From NCBI GenBank assembly GCA_016234555.1, contig JACRBJ010000029.1, forward strand, positions 1 to 60,485: 60,485 nucleotides of DNA, given 5' to 3'. This stretch comes from Chloroflexota bacterium (GTDB lineage: Bacteria; Chloroflexota; Anaerolineae; Anaerolineales; Villigracilaceae). The notes under the pieces are model-generated. The model did not search any database, was not told where the DNA came from, and saw nothing but the letters and a program-made list of their open reading frames with translations. The position numbers were made by a program, and so were the translations under genes. Within the stretch, counting starts at the first letter, position 1; the number at the start of each line of letters is the position of its first letter. Positions 7,176 through 15,507 of the stretch are shown piece by piece.

Positions 7176-8484
7176 TTTGTCGAACTTCCTTCACGCCGCG
7201 CAGGACCATGATACCCACCGAGGCAATGTAATAAAACGAAAGCAAAGCGCCCGCCCCCACAATGCCGTATCGAGGGATCAACCAAAACGCCAGCGCCAAT
7301 TTAACCAGTCCCACGGTCAGCGTGACCCAAATGGGAAAATCCGGCAACCCCAACGAAAGCAAAAGCGGGCGGTTCCAAAAGAGAATGTAATTGAAGACCA
7401 ATCCAATGGTGAGCGCGACAAGGGCGGGATAGGCGCCCGCGAACTCCGCGCCTGAGTAGATCAAAATCATCCAGCGCCCGAAGAGGATGAATCCCAATCC
7501 AAGCGCGAGGTTGTAGGCAAAGGAAAGCGACGTAACCTTATGGAGAAAGTCCCTGAGGCTAGCCCACGCCTTTTGAACGACCAGTCGATTGATTTCGGGA
7601 AAGGTGGTGGAGATTAGCGGGTCGGCGGGAATGGCGATGAAACTGACAAGGGTGTACGCCACGCTGTAAAGTCCGACAAGGCTGGTGGGCAGAAAGAACG
7701 CCACCCAAAGCAGTTCGCTCTCGCGGAAGATTTTGATGATGGTTGCGCTGATATTGGAACTCACCGCAAAGCGAATCAACTCACGGGCGGTGGTCAGCTT
7801 TGAAAATGGAACCCGCCACCAGCCTGCGCCCAGAATTTTGTGCAACTGGGTCTGTGCGGCAATAAACATCGCCAGCCCCAGAATAACCTTGCCAAGCAGG
7901 TACGCGGTCAACACAACAGGCAGAGTTCCATTCCATAGAAATGCCGCGCCGATGATGAGAGTTCCAATGATATGCTGCGCGAGATTGAAGACGCCCTGCA
8001 ACTCGATCCTGTGCAGCACCTGCAAAGCGCCAGTGGAGGTTTCCACATTGAAGTTGGCAAGCAGCCCCACAGCATAGAAAGTAAACATCCAGGCAATGTC
8101 AGTTGATTCCGTGAGATATTTTTCAGCCAGTCCAGCCGTAGCGACGACGATGAGAAAAGCCAGCAGGGAAACGGCAGCTTCGGTCAGCCCGGCAGCTTTC
8201 ATCACCGCCGCCGCCTTGTCCTTTTCGTCCCGCCCAAGATACTCTCCACCATAGCGGACGACAAGTTCGCTCATGCGGAAAGAGAGCAGGCTGTTGACCG
8301 TGGAGGCGTACGCCATCACCACCCGTACCAGGCCCAAGCCTTCGGGCAGCAACAGGCGCGCCACCATCAGCCCTTGCAGGAAGCTCAACCCCAAACTGAT
8401 GGAGTTCGCGCTGAACAACTTTCCGCTGGAGCGAACGACCCGCGCCAACAGCGGGTCATCTTTGAATTTCGAGAGAAACGACAT
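7153..8484 (-). CDS. Wzx-type polysaccharide flippase
   Basis: This 443-residue polytopic protein has about 12-14 hydrophobic helices and no long soluble domain. Its start, FSANSISLGLSFLQGLMVARLLLPEGLGLV, follows the polysaccharide-export flippase (MOP/MATE superfamily) N-terminal pattern in which LLxPxxxG recurs. Wzx proteins flip undecaprenyl-linked glycan repeat units to the outer face of the membrane. Overlap with the GT4 gene and proximity to sugar-nucleotide genes support this role. A TATAAT box (minus, 8492-8497) ends 7 bp before the ATG and there is no ribosome-binding site, so the transcript is probably leaderless. Confidence 0.85.
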   Translation of the reverse strand: MSFLSKFKDDPLLARVVRSSGKLFSANSISLGLSFLQGLMVARLLLPEGLGLVRVVMAYASTVNSLLSFRMSELVVRYGGEYLGRDEKDKAAAVMKAAGLTEAAVSLLAFLIVVATAGLAEKYLTESTDIAWMFTFYAVGLLANFNVETSTGALQVLHRIELQGVFNLAQHIIGTLIIGAAFLWNGTLPVVLTAYLLGKVILGLAMFIAAQTQLHKILGAGWWRVPFSKLTTARELIRFAVSSNISATIIKIFRESELLWVAFFLPTSLVGLYSVAYTLVSFIAIPADPLISTTFPEINRLVVQKAWASLRDFLHKVTSLSFAYNLALGLGFILFGRWMILIYSGAEFAGAYPALVALTIGLVFNYILFWNRPLLLSLGLPDFPIWVTLTVGLVKLALAFWLIPRYGIVGAGALLSFYYIASVGIMVLRGVKEVRQNENRTHH

Positions 8485-8491
8485 GCACGGA

Positions 8492-8497
8492 ATTATA
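8492..8497 (-). promoter_or_regulatory. -10 box for the flippase operon (leaderless start)
   Basis: A minus-strand TATAAT is followed by 7 bp and then ATG (8482-8484). No Shine-Dalgarno sequence intervenes. No strong -35 is visible. Confidence 0.5.
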
Positions 8498-8534
8498 AAC
8501 GCTCCGGCATGGCAGCCAGAGCGTTATTTACTCA

Positions 8535-8600
8535 CCACAAATGAAAAGGATTAACACAGGTTTTAGGATAAAAATCCTTTTCATCTGTGTTAATCTGTGG
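8535..8600. repeat. Interlaced inverted repeat between epimerase and flippase genes
   Basis: ATGAAAAGGATT (8541-8552) pairs perfectly with 8573-8584, and ATTAACACAG (8550-8559) pairs perfectly with 8585-8594. CCACA (8535-8539) pairs with TGTGG (8596-8600). The first two pairings are interlaced, so they are mutually exclusive or form a pseudoknot. The region lies downstream of the epimerase stop (8612) and could act in RNA 3'-end formation or be a mobile short repeat. Confidence 0.6.
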
Positions 8601-8611
8601 TTGATTAATCT

Positions 8612-9592
8612 TTACGGGGTCAAAATGTCCTTCGCCCAACTTTGCTCAGACTTGTACCATTCGATCAGGTTGCCGATTCCCTCCGCCAGTTTCACCTGCG
8701 GGTTCCAGCCGAGCATCTCGCGGGCTTTGGTCACGTCCGCCTGGTTCATGGTCATGTCTGCCAGGTTGGGCGGACCGTATTGCACGTTCGCCTTTTTGCC
8801 GGTCAATTCCTCGATCAACTCGACCAGACCATTGATGGAGATCACTTCATGCCCGCCGAGGTTGATGACCTCATAGCCCAGCGGCTTGAGCGCGGCAATC
8901 GTCCCGCGGGCGATGTCGTCCACGTAGGTGAAACCGCGCGATTGTTTGCCGTCGCCGTTGATGCGGATCGGTTCCCCTTCCATGATCCACTTAACGAAGC
9001 GGAAGATGGCAAGATCAGGGCGTCCCGCCGGACCGTACACCGTGAAGTAGCGGACAATGGTCACGTCGATGTCGAACAGGTGATGATAGGAATGCGCCAG
9101 CGCCTCCGCGCCTTTTTTACTGGCGGCATATGGTTGCATCGGCTCGCTGCTCGATGCGGTTTCCGGCGTGGGGTATTGCGGATTCTCGCCGTAGATACTG
9201 GAAGTGGAGGCGAGGATGAATTTCTTGCAGCCCGAGTGACGGCATAACTCCAGCATATTCAAAGTCCCCATGACGTTTGATTCCAAAAACACCCAGGGAT
9301 TTTCCACGCTGAAACGGACACCCGCCCGCGCCGCAAGGTTGATCACGCCGTCGAACTTGCGGTTTGTGATTGCCGACTGGCGATGGAGGATTCCCTTGTC
9401 CGAAATGTCGTCGCGGACAAACTCGAAGCCCTTCAACGCCTGAAGTTTCTTCAAGCGATATTCCTTCATGCGCGGGTCGTAGGCGTCGTTTATGTTGTCA
9501 ATGCCGACGACAGTATGTCCCTGCTCGATAAGCATGGTCGAAGTCCGTGCGCCAATAAAGCCCGCCGCCCCCGTTACCAGATAATGTGCCAT
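8612..9592 (-). CDS. NAD-dependent sugar epimerase, UDP-glucuronate 4-epimerase-like
   Basis: This 326-residue member of the extended SDR family has the NAD-binding motif TGAAGFIG (residues 7-14) and the catalytic Tyr155-xxx-Lys159 in YAASK. A Ser/Thr-rich stretch (LASTSSIYG) before it supplies the catalytic Ser/Thr. The segment after the Rossmann turn, GIDNINDAYDPRMKEYRLKKL in part, is typical of UDP-glucuronate 4-epimerases, which make UDP-galacturonate. The neighbouring UDP-sugar dehydrogenase would supply a uronic-acid substrate. GGAGAAC upstream of the ATG serves as ribosome-binding site. A related UDP-GlcNAc epimerase activity is possible. Confidence 0.85.
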   Translation of the reverse strand: MAHYLVTGAAGFIGARTSTMLIEQGHTVVGIDNINDAYDPRMKEYRLKKLQALKGFEFVRDDISDKGILHRQSAITNRKFDGVINLAARAGVRFSVENPWVFLESNVMGTLNMLELCRHSGCKKFILASTSSIYGENPQYPTPETASSSEPMQPYAASKKGAEALAHSYHHLFDIDVTIVRYFTVYGPAGRPDLAIFRFVKWIMEGEPIRINGDGKQSRGFTYVDDIARGTIAALKPLGYEVINLGGHEVISINGLVELIEELTGKKANVQYGPPNLADMTMNQADVTKAREMLGWNPQVKLAEGIGNLIEWYKSEQSWAKDILTP

Positions 9593-9600
9593 AAATCAGT

Positions 9601-9665
9601 TCTCCAGTGTCAGGTGTTCCAGTGTCAGGTCATACCGAGGTACGCGACACTGGAACACCGAGACA
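9601..9665. repeat. Hairpin-forming short-word repeat
   Basis: GGTGTTCCAGTGTC (9613-9626) and GACACTGGAACACC (9646-9659) are perfect 14-bp inverted arms around a 19-nt loop. The left arm also contains a direct duplication of the word CCAGTGTCAGGT. It separates the dehydrogenase stop (9667) from the epimerase start and lacks a U-tract, so it is not a classical terminator. Confidence 0.7.
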
Positions 9666-9666
9666 C

Positions 9667-10989
9667 TTATAATCTTTCGACCTTCTCGTGCTTCCGTGCG
9701 ATTTTGCCTGTGGCGTTGCGCGAGTCGAAGACGAACTTGGCATTCTCGATGATCGCCGCGTAGTCGTAAACCTTGTGGTTGGTGACAATGATGACCGCGT
9801 CCGCTTCCTTCACGGATTTCATCATATCCTTCACGCTGTCCATCTTCCAGCCGTCATACTCGTGGTGGATGTGCGGGATGTACGGGTCGTGATACTCGAC
9901 CAGCGCACCCTTCTGCCGCAGCAGTCCGATCACATCCAGCGACGGCGACTCGCGCACGTCGTCGATGTCGGGTTTATATGCCGCGCCGAGGACAAGCACC
10001 TTCGAGCCTTTCAACGGCTTGCCGCGCTCGTTCAGTCCTTCCATCAAGCGGCTGACCACGTAACGTGGCATGTTGGTGTTGATCTCGGACGCCAGCTCGA
10101 TGAAGCGGGCGTTGTAGTTGAACGACTTCATCTTCCACGAGAGGTACAGCGGATCGATCGGAATGCAGTGTCCGCCCAGACCGGGTCCCGGTGTGAACTT
10201 CATGAAACCGAACGGCTTGGTGGCGGCGGCGTCGATGACTTCCCAGACGTCCACGCCAAGGCGTTCACACATGATCGCCAGTTCGTTGACCAGCCCAATG
10301 TTGATCATGCGGAAGGTGTTTTCAAGCAGTTTCGACATCTCCGCGGCTTCCGCTGTGGAAACTTTATGCACATTCTTGATTGCGCCTTCATACCATACGG
10401 CAGCCACCTCGCCGCAGACTTCCGTAATGCCTCCCAACACTTTGGGCGTGTTGATGGTGGTGAAATCCTCGCGTCCCGGGTCCACACGTTCCGGTGAAAA
10501 GGCAAGGAACCAATCCTCACCGATGACAAGGTTCTTTTCCGCGCCCAGCTTGGGCAGAAGCAATTCGCGAGTTGTGCCGGGATAGGTGGTGGATTCCAAA
10601 ACGACCACCATGCCCTTGTGCATGTACTTCGCCAGTTCATCCATCGCGGAGATGATGAACGACATGTCGGGGTCACCCGTCTGTCGCAGGGGAGTCGGCA
10701 CGCAGATGCTGACCGCGTCCATATCCTTCAACACCGAAAAATCGGCGGTGGCGGTGAAGCGTCCACCCTTGACCAGTTTTTCGACCGCTTCCGTCTTCAC
10801 ATCCGGGATGTAGGACTTGCCCTCCGCCAGAGCGGCGATCTTGCGTTTATCGGGATCCACGCCAGTGACATTAAATCCCGCTTCGCCAAACACAACCGCC
10901 AGCGGCAATCCGACATAACCCAAGCCAAGAATGGCAATCTTTGCAGTCTTGTCCTTCAATTTTTTTACAAGAATTTCCTTTGTAGTCAT
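9667..10989 (-). CDS. Nucleotide-sugar dehydrogenase (UDP-HexNAc / UDP-Glc 6-dehydrogenase family)
   Basis: This 440-residue NAD-dependent four-electron dehydrogenase oxidises the C6 hydroxyl of a UDP-sugar to the acid. The NAD-binding motif GLGYVGLPLA lies near residues 22-31. The catalytic Cys275 sits in GGHCIPIDP, and a C-terminal UDP-binding domain has GAAYKPDIDDVRESP. The PIDPLYLSWK variant following the catalytic Cys resembles the WbpA/WecC/TviB group acting on UDP-GlcNAc or UDP-GalNAc more than plain UDP-glucose dehydrogenases (which have PKD). It supplies uronic acids to the polysaccharide block. The ATG is preceded by AAGGAGAA. Confidence 0.87.
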   Translation of the reverse strand: MTTKEILVKKLKDKTAKIAILGLGYVGLPLAVVFGEAGFNVTGVDPDKRKIAALAEGKSYIPDVKTEAVEKLVKGGRFTATADFSVLKDMDAVSICVPTPLRQTGDPDMSFIISAMDELAKYMHKGMVVVLESTTYPGTTRELLLPKLGAEKNLVIGEDWFLAFSPERVDPGREDFTTINTPKVLGGITEVCGEVAAVWYEGAIKNVHKVSTAEAAEMSKLLENTFRMINIGLVNELAIMCERLGVDVWEVIDAAATKPFGFMKFTPGPGLGGHCIPIDPLYLSWKMKSFNYNARFIELASEINTNMPRYVVSRLMEGLNERGKPLKGSKVLVLGAAYKPDIDDVRESPSLDVIGLLRQKGALVEYHDPYIPHIHHEYDGWKMDSVKDMMKSVKEADAVIIVTNHKVYDYAAIIENAKFVFDSRNATGKIARKHEKVERL

Positions 10990-11022
10990 TTTTTCTCCTT
11001 AATCAGACCCATCTGGGTTTTA

Positions 11023-11664
11023 CTAAAATAAATTCAATTGCCTTGGATGATCGTCGACTTCCTCGACCTTCCTTTTTACTTCGATGATGGGACGTCCCAG
11101 CGCCCTGCGCGCCTCATTCAACTGATCGGGCAGTTTTGCAAAATCGCCCAAAATGGACGGCTTCAACGCCGCCTGGTGTAGCGCCGCCGCCGGATGAAAC
11201 ATCGGAATTACAAACCGCTCGCCGATTTTTTTCATCTGTCCATGCACCGCGCTGATCTTTGCGCCGGGGAAAAACCTGTTCATCGAGAAGCGTCCCAGCG
11301 TCACAATGATACTCGGATTTATGGCTGCGATCTGCGCTTCGAGAAAAACATCGCAAGCCGCCAGTTCTTCGGGCAGCGGGTCGCGGTTGCCCGGCGGACG
11401 GCACTTCACCACGTTGGCGATGAACACTTCTTCACGGGTCACGCCTGCCTGCGACAGCAATTGGTCGAGGAACTTCCCCGATGCGCCCACAAACGGATGT
11501 CCCTGCTCGTTCTCGTGGAAGCCCGGACCTTCGCCGATGAACATGATCTCGGCTGTTGCAGGACCATCCCCCGGCACCGACTTTTTGCGGGATTCGTACA
11601 GGACACATTTCGTACAGGCTGAAACTTCCTTTGCGATGCGAGAGAGGGTTTGTTCTGCGGTCAT
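11023..11664 (-). CDS. Family 4 (or 5-like) uracil-DNA glycosylase
   Basis: This is a 213-residue iron-sulfur uracil-DNA glycosylase that removes uracil from DNA. Visible features are the CTKC cysteine pair near the N-terminus, the catalytic-region motif GEGPGFHENEQGHPFVG, the KCRPPGNRDP segment carrying a further cluster Cys, and the HPAA substrate loop. I chose the ATG at 11662-11664 (MTAEQTL) because the longer form begins at a TTG in repeat sequence. It ends in QLNLF, reminiscent of sliding-clamp binding tails, which is only a suggestion. It lies 40 bp downstream of rimI and is probably co-transcribed with it. Confidence 0.87.
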   Translation of the reverse strand: MTAEQTLSRIAKEVSACTKCVLYESRKKSVPGDGPATAEIMFIGEGPGFHENEQGHPFVGASGKFLDQLLSQAGVTREEVFIANVVKCRPPGNRDPLPEELAACDVFLEAQIAAINPSIIVTLGRFSMNRFFPGAKISAVHGQMKKIGERFVIPMFHPAAALHQAALKPSILGDFAKLPDQLNEARRALGRPIIEVKRKVEEVDDHPRQLNLF

Positions 11665-11668
11665 GGTG

Positions 11669-11716
11669 GGATTCAACGATTCGGCGAGTCAGCGGATCAA
11701 CGAATCAGCGAGTCAA
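11669..11716. repeat. Octamer tandem repeat between udg and rimI
   Basis: Six 8-bp units are GGATTCAA, CGATTCGG, CGAGTCAG, CGGATCAA, CGAATCAG and CGAGTCAA. The repeat supplies the last codons and stop of rimI and most of the spacer to udg. The word is shared, inverted, with 48065-48088. Confidence 0.75.
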
Positions 11717-12190
11717 CGGGGCGGACATGAGGATGGCTGCTTCGCCGTTATCCTTGTAATAACCTTCGCGGCGTCCATCTTCCACATAGCCAAACTTGCG
11801 ATACATCTCCAGCGCGGCGACATTGTTTTCGCGGACTTCCAAAAAGGAGGACACCGCTCCTTCGTTCCTTGCAGATTCCAGGGCAAATGAAAGCAGCTTT
11901 TTGCCGATGCCTTGTCCGCGAAAATCGGGATGTGTGGCAATCGTGGCGATGTGAATTTCATCCACGATCAGCCAGCCAACCAGCATCCCCGCCACGCGCC
12001 CATCCAAATCCGCCACCCAGCAGCGCGACGCCGGATTGTCGGTCAACTCGAACTGGAACGAACGCGCGGGCCACGGCAGGCTAAACGAAATTTGGTCGAT
12101 GGCTATCACCTGCTCCAAGTCATCGAGAGTCATCTCGCGAATCTTCAGGCCTGACAGGTCTCCTGGCACGTGCGATGAAAACGCATCCAT
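11705..12190 (-). CDS. rimI: Ribosomal protein S18-alanine N-acetyltransferase (GNAT)
   Basis: This 161-residue GNAT acetyltransferase carries the acetyl-CoA binding motif RGQGIGKKLL and the C-terminal ENNVAALEMYRKFGY pattern typical of RimI. It acetylates the N-terminal alanine of S18 in E. coli; other substrates are known elsewhere. Its position directly after tsaE and tsaB is the standard gene order. The true start may be a few codons inside (KIREMTLDDLEQV is where the family homology begins). The final codons are provided by an octamer repeat. The start at 12190 has a distant AGAGGAAG upstream. Confidence 0.85.
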   Translation of the reverse strand: MDAFSSHVPGDLSGLKIREMTLDDLEQVIAIDQISFSLPWPARSFQFELTDNPASRCWVADLDGRVAGMLVGWLIVDEIHIATIATHPDFRGQGIGKKLLSFALESARNEGAVSSFLEVRENNVAALEMYRKFGYVEDGRREGYYKDNGEAAILMSAPLTR

Positions 12191-12232
12191 GTTTGCAAGT
12201 TCTTCCTCTTATCAAATAACCTCTGAGCAGGT

Positions 12233-12901
12233 CTATTGAATGGGCGCTCCCTCGACGTGCAGGTAAACCGGCGCAAGTGAAGCCGGATCATCCACTTCAT
12301 TTTTTTGAAAACGCATCCACGCCAGGTCCGCAAGAATAGATGGGCGGCGGACACAATGCACAGGCGAAGCCAGCAGGACATTCGTCCGCTTGCGAGCCAG
12401 GCGGCTGCGGTCCTCGGATGTCAATTCGCCTGCGACATAGGTCGGATGTTCGATCTGGTCTGCCAGTTCGTCAACCGTCACACTTTTGACTCCGCCCTGA
12501 GCCTGCCATCTGTTTTCTGAAAACTGGTACCAGCCGAGGGCGATCCGCTTGCGCCCGGCTTGAATCACCACCGCCAGCGGATGAGTCCCTGCGGGCTGTG
12601 CCGCCGCGATGACATCCATCGTGGAGATGCCGATCAGCGGCAGGTGACGCGCGAACGCAATTCCCTTCGCCAGAGCCAGACCGACCCGCAGGCTGGTAAA
12701 CGACCCGGGACCGATTGCCACGCCCAAAGCGCTGAGCAACTCCATCGAAACGTCGCTCCGCTTCAAGAGTCCGGCAAGGGCGGGAGCCAGTTCGGTGGTG
12801 TGATGCTGACGGGTTGTCCAGGTCATCTCGCCGAGGATTTGAATCCCATCGTACAAGGCCAGCCCCACCTGCGCGGTGGATGTGTCAATGGCAAGTAACA
12901 T
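12233..12901 (-). CDS. tsaB: tRNA t6A biosynthesis protein TsaB
   Basis: This 222-residue ASKHA-fold protein starts MLLAIDTSTAQVGLALYDG and has the GPGSFTSLRVGLALAKG motif diagnostic of TsaB. TsaB is the inactive paralogue of TsaD and scaffolds the TsaB-TsaD-TsaE complex that attaches threonylcarbamoyl to A37 of ANN-decoding tRNAs. The ATG at 12899-12901 overlaps the stop of tsaE (TAATG), giving translational coupling. The frame is open further upstream, antisense to nothing and in tsaE sequence, but that part is not homologous. tsaD is not in this window. Confidence 0.9.
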   Translation of the reverse strand: MLLAIDTSTAQVGLALYDGIQILGEMTWTTRQHHTTELAPALAGLLKRSDVSMELLSALGVAIGPGSFTSLRVGLALAKGIAFARHLPLIGISTMDVIAAAQPAGTHPLAVVIQAGRKRIALGWYQFSENRWQAQGGVKSVTVDELADQIEHPTYVAGELTSEDRSRLARKRTNVLLASPVHCVRRPSILADLAWMRFQKNEVDDPASLAPVYLHVEGAPIQ

Positions 12902-13398
12902 TACGACCCTCCAAACATGGACTGGCGCATGAATTCGAGCAGGTCGTCGTAACGTTTGCCGTGCGCGTTGAAACGCATCTGACGATGCTCCCCTTCGATG
13001 TGGTCGAGTGCGACCCACATCCGCTCCTTGGGAATCAACCCGCCGATTCGTTCGGGCCACTCGATGATGAGCGCGCCTTCGGCAAGCATTGAATCGAGGT
13101 CGAGTTCCTCCGCTTCGGAGACAGAGTCGAGCCGGTAGGCATCAAGGTGGAACAACTTCGCACCGTTCGCGCGGCGATACATGTTGACAATGATGAACGT
13201 GGGGCTTGAAACGGGATCCTGCGAACCCCAGCCCTGCGCGAGTCCCTGGGTGAAGGTGGTTTTCCCCGCACCGAGGTCGCCCTGCAAACAAATGATATCG
13301 CCGGCTTTGATCTCGGCTCCAATCCGCATCCCAACCCGGCGCGTTTGCTCCGGGCTGCGGCTGAAAAATTCGATGGTGTGGGAATCCAGAATGGGCAT
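12901..13398 (-). CDS. tsaE: tRNA t6A biosynthesis ATPase TsaE
   Basis: This 165-residue P-loop protein has Walker A GDLGAGKTTF (residues 40-49), SSPTF, and HLDAYRLD further on, all typical of TsaE, the ATPase that resets the t6A synthesis complex. I chose the ATG at 13396-13398 (MPILDSHTIEFFS); the frame continues upstream to 13782 but that part is antisense to the methyltransferase region and unlike the family. TATAAT on the minus strand (13408-13413) ends 9 bp before the ATG, with no Shine-Dalgarno sequence. This makes it the first gene of a tsaE-tsaB-rimI-udg operon with a probable leaderless message. Confidence 0.9.
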   Translation of the reverse strand: MPILDSHTIEFFSRSPEQTRRVGMRIGAEIKAGDIICLQGDLGAGKTTFTQGLAQGWGSQDPVSSPTFIIVNMYRRANGAKLFHLDAYRLDSVSEAEELDLDSMLAEGALIIEWPERIGGLIPKERMWVALDHIEGEHRQMRFNAHGKRYDDLLEFMRQSMFGGS

Positions 13399-13407
13399 CG
13401 TTGCGGA

Positions 13408-13413
13408 ATTATA
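13408..13413 (-). promoter_or_regulatory. -10 box for the tsaE operon
   Basis: A minus-strand TATAAT is followed by 9 bp and the tsaE ATG. No Shine-Dalgarno sequence is present. Confidence 0.5.
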
Positions 13414-13465
13414 CCCCCTGATAAATTTTCTTAGTACCGGACTTGGGTCATGGTTTGGAAAAGCT

Positions 13466-14038
13466 TCAGCGGCAAATCGCCATTGCCTCCCAGACGTATT
13501 TTGGATTCCTGTACCGTTGGATGACATTTTCTTCGAGGAAGCGTATGTCCCAACCTTGGAGGAAATGGCGCACACCGGCTTCGTCAAAAAAGCGTTTGGT
13601 CTGCTCCCCGGTGAAATAAAAATTAGGCTCAAGCTCCATGCCGGATGACGCGCCGTAATGGTAATCACGCGTGGAGTTGAAACGGGCAAGCAGAATTCCG
13701 CCATCCCGGATACAGCGTCTGAGTTCAGAGGCAATCTCAAGGGTGTTTGCCCATGAAAAATAATGCAGGCTGAGACTGGCAAGGATCACTGACATGCTCT
13801 GGTCGGCAAATGGCAGCGGCTTGCCGACATCCGCTGCGAGGACGTTGGCGTGGGGGGCGGATTTCGCACATTCCCTCAGGCGTTTTTGGGACACATCCAG
13901 GGCAGTCACGTTACACCCCGCAGAGAGCAGGTCAACCGTGTCCCAACCGCTTCCGCAGCCCAACTCCAGCACCCGTCCGCCGTTTGCGTGTTTCCGGAGC
14001 AATTCCATCCATTTTTCCAGCCAGGAGTCGTTTTTCAC
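13466..14038 (-). CDS. Class I SAM-dependent methyltransferase
   Basis: This is a 190-residue methyltransferase of the Methyltransf_11/25 type. Motif I (VLELGCGSGWDTVDLL) binds SAM, the acidic LAADVGKPLPFADQSM segment forms motif II/III, and SLHYF follows. The substrate cannot be inferred. I chose the GTG at 14036-14038 (encoding VKNDSWLEKW): a TATACT box at 14046-14051 ends 7 bp upstream and would lie inside the longer frame reaching 14146. The gene is divergent from the GAF-GGDEF gene, with a 106-bp intergenic region that carries promoters for both. Confidence 0.75.
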   Translation of the reverse strand: MKNDSWLEKWMELLRKHANGGRVLELGCGSGWDTVDLLSAGCNVTALDVSQKRLRECAKSAPHANVLAADVGKPLPFADQSMSVILASLSLHYFSWANTLEIASELRRCIRDGGILLARFNSTRDYHYGASSGMELEPNFYFTGEQTKRFFDEAGVRHFLQGWDIRFLEENVIQRYRNPKYVWEAMAICR

Positions 14039-14045
14039 GCGTGGG

Positions 14046-14093
14046 AGTATACAACAAAAACAGTCGGGCAAAAACTTTATCCGTGTGTATAAT
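14046..14093. promoter_or_regulatory. Divergent promoters: methyltransferase (-) and GGDEF gene (+)
   Basis: On the minus strand, TATACT (14046-14051) precedes the GTG start by 7 bp. On the plus strand, TATAAT (14088-14093) lies about 50 bp before the ATG at 14145. No strong -35 boxes are visible. Confidence 0.45.
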
Positions 14094-14144
14094 AGTACAG
14101 ATGGAAGGTTGTTCCACGCCATACGGTGTGATAAAAGTTTTGCC

Positions 14145-15416
14145 ATGACAGAAAAAAGCGAAAAGCGGGCTGGCGTGTTTCACCACGCATGGGAAGTCAT
14201 CAACAAGGACACTTCGATTCCACCCGAGGAAAAGAAGGGGACATTAAAACTGCTCCAGATATTGATCGAAGTTGCGGAGGCGTCCCCCAAGTCAGGGGAG
14301 AGTGATGGGGCGGATAAACTGCACACGAAAGACATTGTCACAAGACATTCCCTGATGGCGCTGGTCAAGCAACAGGCGGATGAGCTCAACACATTGAGGG
14401 ACCTGAGTCTGAATTTGACTTCCAGCCTTGACTTGCAAACCGTGCTCGAAGCGGTGGTCACCGAAGCCATGCGGCTTGTGAAAAATGCGCGCTCAGCGCA
14501 CATTTTTTTGTATTCACACGGCGAGTTGAGCTTCGGCGCATCCCTGAACTCGGATGGCGAAAAGAACAACCCCATTGCAACGCCGCGGAAAGATGGCTTG
14601 ACCTATTTCGTCGCAAACAGCGGGGAAAAACTCATTATCGAGGACATGCTGAACCACCCGCTTTATCGAAACGCATCCAAAAGCTGGTGCGGCTCGATCA
14701 TCGGCATCCCGCTGAAATTCAACCAGTCCATTGTTGGGGTGATGAACCTGTCAAGGTCCACAATCGGAGGATTTACCACCGCCGAATTGCGCCTGCTCGG
14801 CCTGCTGGCAGACCAGGCGGCGGTGGCAATTTCGAATGCCAGCCTGCACCAAATGGTCGCCGAGCAAGCCAACACCGACATTCTCACAGGCTTGCCCAAC
14901 CGTCGCGCTCTCGATGACCGCCTGCAGGAGGATATCCGTCACGCCAAGCGCATGAGGACGCAATTTTCCGTTGTGATGATGGACCTTGACGGATTCAAAT
15001 CCGTGAACGACACCCATGGTCACGCGGTTGGGGACGAGGTCCTGCGCGCCGTGTTCGACTGTCTGTCTGCGAACGTGCGCCCGACCGATTTTCTCGCCCG
15101 CTACGGGGGTGACGAACTGACCCTGATCATCCGCGAGGCGGGAGCGGACGTCGCCCAAAATGTCACGGCAAAGCTCATCGAATTGATAAACGGATTTGAT
15201 TACCCATTTCCGCCCGGAAGCAAAAAGGTGAAACTGGGCATCACGGCGGGGATAGCCGTTTATCCAATCCATGCCCGCAACGCAGGCGACCTTTTGCGCG
15301 CGGCAGACGCCGCTCTGTATCAGGGCAAAAAACACAGTCGCGGTGCAATGGTCCTTGCCAAGGGCGTCACGGGCCCCTTGTATCCGATAACGTTCAAACA
15401 AAAGGGCGGGCAATAA
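14145..15416 (+). CDS. GAF-GGDEF diguanylate cyclase
   Basis: This is a 423-residue protein. A short N-terminal alpha-helical region (residues 1-75, HAWEVINKDT-type) precedes a GAF sensor domain (about 85-235) and a GGDEF domain (about 245-410). The active site reads RYGGDELTLI with GGDEL at 321-325; Leu instead of Phe is tolerated in active enzymes. An I-site R312-P-T-D315 sits exactly five residues upstream, so product inhibition by c-di-GMP is expected. It makes c-di-GMP from two GTP. No membrane segment is present, so the GAF domain senses a cytosolic ligand. The longer frame from 13794 is not used, since it is antisense to the methyltransferase. Confidence 0.9.
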   Translation: MTEKSEKRAGVFHHAWEVINKDTSIPPEEKKGTLKLLQILIEVAEASPKSGESDGADKLHTKDIVTRHSLMALVKQQADELNTLRDLSLNLTSSLDLQTVLEAVVTEAMRLVKNARSAHIFLYSHGELSFGASLNSDGEKNNPIATPRKDGLTYFVANSGEKLIIEDMLNHPLYRNASKSWCGSIIGIPLKFNQSIVGVMNLSRSTIGGFTTAELRLLGLLADQAAVAISNASLHQMVAEQANTDILTGLPNRRALDDRLQEDIRHAKRMRTQFSVVMMDLDGFKSVNDTHGHAVGDEVLRAVFDCLSANVRPTDFLARYGGDELTLIIREAGADVAQNVTAKLIELINGFDYPFPPGSKKVKLGITAGIAVYPIHARNAGDLLRAADAALYQGKKHSRGAMVLAKGVTGPLYPITFKQKGGQ

Positions 15417-15507
15417 CCCTCTCATTTCATTGAAATCCAAAAGAGGGCAACAGGGTTATATCAAAATATAATACCCACGGTCACAAATCCAACTCTGGAG
15501 GCTTCCC

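Noticed and set aside
9613..9659. Rho-independent terminator for the nucleotide-sugar dehydrogenase gene
   Set aside because: The 14-bp stem is perfect but a 19-nt loop and no T-run follow on either strand; I list it as a repeat.
11669..11716. Possible CRISPR or att repeat at the udg/rimI junction
   Set aside because: The units are 8 bp, contiguous and degenerate with no spacers, so neither a CRISPR array nor an attachment site.
13399..13782. N-terminal extension of tsaE (frame open to 13782)
   Set aside because: The extension is antisense to the methyltransferase and unlike TsaE; family homology starts at MPILDSHT.
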